Part shown: positions 63,766-64,000 of the stretch, in pieces | Layout: each line of letters begins with the position of its first letter | How positions within the stretch are numbered: the stretch's first letter is position 1 | Assembly (NCBI RefSeq): GCF_023169965.1 | Contig: NZ_AP025592.1 | Location: 2,046,001 to 2,110,000 of the forward strand | From: Anaeromyxobacter paludicola | GTDB taxonomy: Bacteria; Myxococcota; Myxococcia; Myxococcales; Anaeromyxobacteraceae | Direction: 5' to 3' | DNA length: 64,000 bases | The notes under the pieces: model-generated | Seen by the model: only the letters and a program-made list of their open reading frames with translations | What the model was told of the DNA's origin: nothing | Database searches by the model: none | Translations under genes and position numbers: made by a program

Positions 63766-64000
63766 GTGGGCGTAAACGTCGGTGACCTGCTGCGAGGCTT
63801 GGGTGCGGGGGCGAAACTGGGCGACCGGATGCGATGGCGGCAGGGCGAGCACGAGGGGGGCCTCCTCTCGGAGTCCCCCGCCGCCCTCCGGGAGGCGCTG
63901 GTCGCGACCCAGGAGGCGCTGTCCCAGGCGGAGGCCGGGCTGCGCGACGCCCGGCGGCAGCGGGCCGAGTGGATGGCGCTGCTCGGCCACGAGCTGCGCA
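63766..64000 (+). CDS. Sensor histidine kinase, N-terminal part (3' end outside window)
   Basis: A GTG-started frame runs off the right edge after 78 complete codons. A short helical leader (DLLRGLGAGAKLGDRMRW) is followed by a helical EALVATQEALSQAEAGLRDA segment, then WMALLGHELR, which is the H-box of a HisKA domain (usual form LGHELRNPL). The gene would thus encode a soluble histidine kinase, probably a hybrid, with no N-terminal sensor domain before the H-box. It lies divergently from recN, sharing a 129-base space. Later domains cannot be seen. Confidence 0.7.
   Translation, partial: MGVNVGDLLRGLGAGAKLGDRMRWRQGEHEGGLLSESPAALREALVATQEALSQAEAGLRDARRQRAEWMALLGHELR

Noticed and set aside
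63724-63990. An 88-codon minus-strand frame at the right edge
   Set aside because: The plus-strand frame there contains the histidine kinase H-box LLGHELR; the minus frame is Pro/Arg/Gly-rich and has no support.

Overview
The window is about 64 kb of very GC-rich chromosomal DNA (wobble positions almost all G or C, frequent GTG/TTG starts, long spurious antisense frames). Protein content points to a deltaproteobacterial myxobacterium, most likely Anaeromyxobacter or a close relative. This is an inference from GC bias and gene families (LctP lactate permease with a Glc-type oxidase, many sensor kinases, bacteriohemerythrin, DUF3536/GH57 protein); there is no rRNA to confirm it. I see no tRNA, rRNA, CRISPR, insertion sequence or prophage. 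It reads as an ordinary dense chromosome with about 57 protein genes, cut through a gene at each end.

Layout. 1-4.2 kb: end of a DUF3536/GH57 protein, two small proteins, a secreted protein and a DEAD-box helicase. 4.2-11.5 kb: a WS/DGAT-like acyltransferase, then the glcDEF FAD/Fe-S oxidase and an LctP permease, which together look like an alpha-hydroxyacid (lactate or glycolate) uptake and oxidation module; a sigma-54-like sequence sits before the permease. 11.5-16.2 kb: TonB-C-like protein, haloacid dehalogenase-like HAD, two SDRs, bacteriohemerythrin, Pal lipoprotein. 16.4-20.2 kb: four genes with 4-nt overlaps (sigma factor-like regulator, one-TM protein, Gly-rich secreted protein, HExxH metalloprotein). 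20.2-23.5 kb: SPOUT RNA methyltransferase, beta-barrel protein, HAD phosphatase, DUF4412-like protein. 23.7-29.5 kb: a 1552-residue adenylate-forming ligase fused through an unassigned region to a GNAT domain, followed by a Lys20-type homocitrate synthase. 29.5-38.3 kb: DUF4142, TRIC-like channel, AsmA, an AroQ chorismate mutase-DAHP synthase fusion, a PMT-type glycosyltransferase, AceK. 38.4-48.5 kb: histidine kinase plus response regulator, class V aminotransferase, Omp85-like protein, MFS transporter, PEBP, PfpI, YwiC-like protein and a GAF histidine kinase. 48.6-53.4 kb: surE-nlpD, apt, metallo-beta-lactamase fold protein, FNR-like reductase, AI-2E family permease. 53.4-64 kb: stand-alone AsnC-type domain, acyl-CoA dehydrogenase, DNA glycosylase, secA, M23 peptidase, PP2C phosphatase, recN, and the start of another histidine kinase running off the right edge.

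The two best candidates for an undescribed system are the overlapping sigma/TM/Gly-rich/HExxH operon (16441-20178), which has the layout of a signalling and envelope-processing unit, and the ligase-GNAT giant protein paired with a homocitrate synthase (23658-29461), which could couple acyl-CoA formation to a 2-oxoacid condensation. Both are proposals from sequence architecture only. Smaller signals of interest are a three-hairpin leader just before apt, a CTG-N10-CAG box upstream of recN, and three hairpins with the same TGC triloop between secA and the glycosylase gene.
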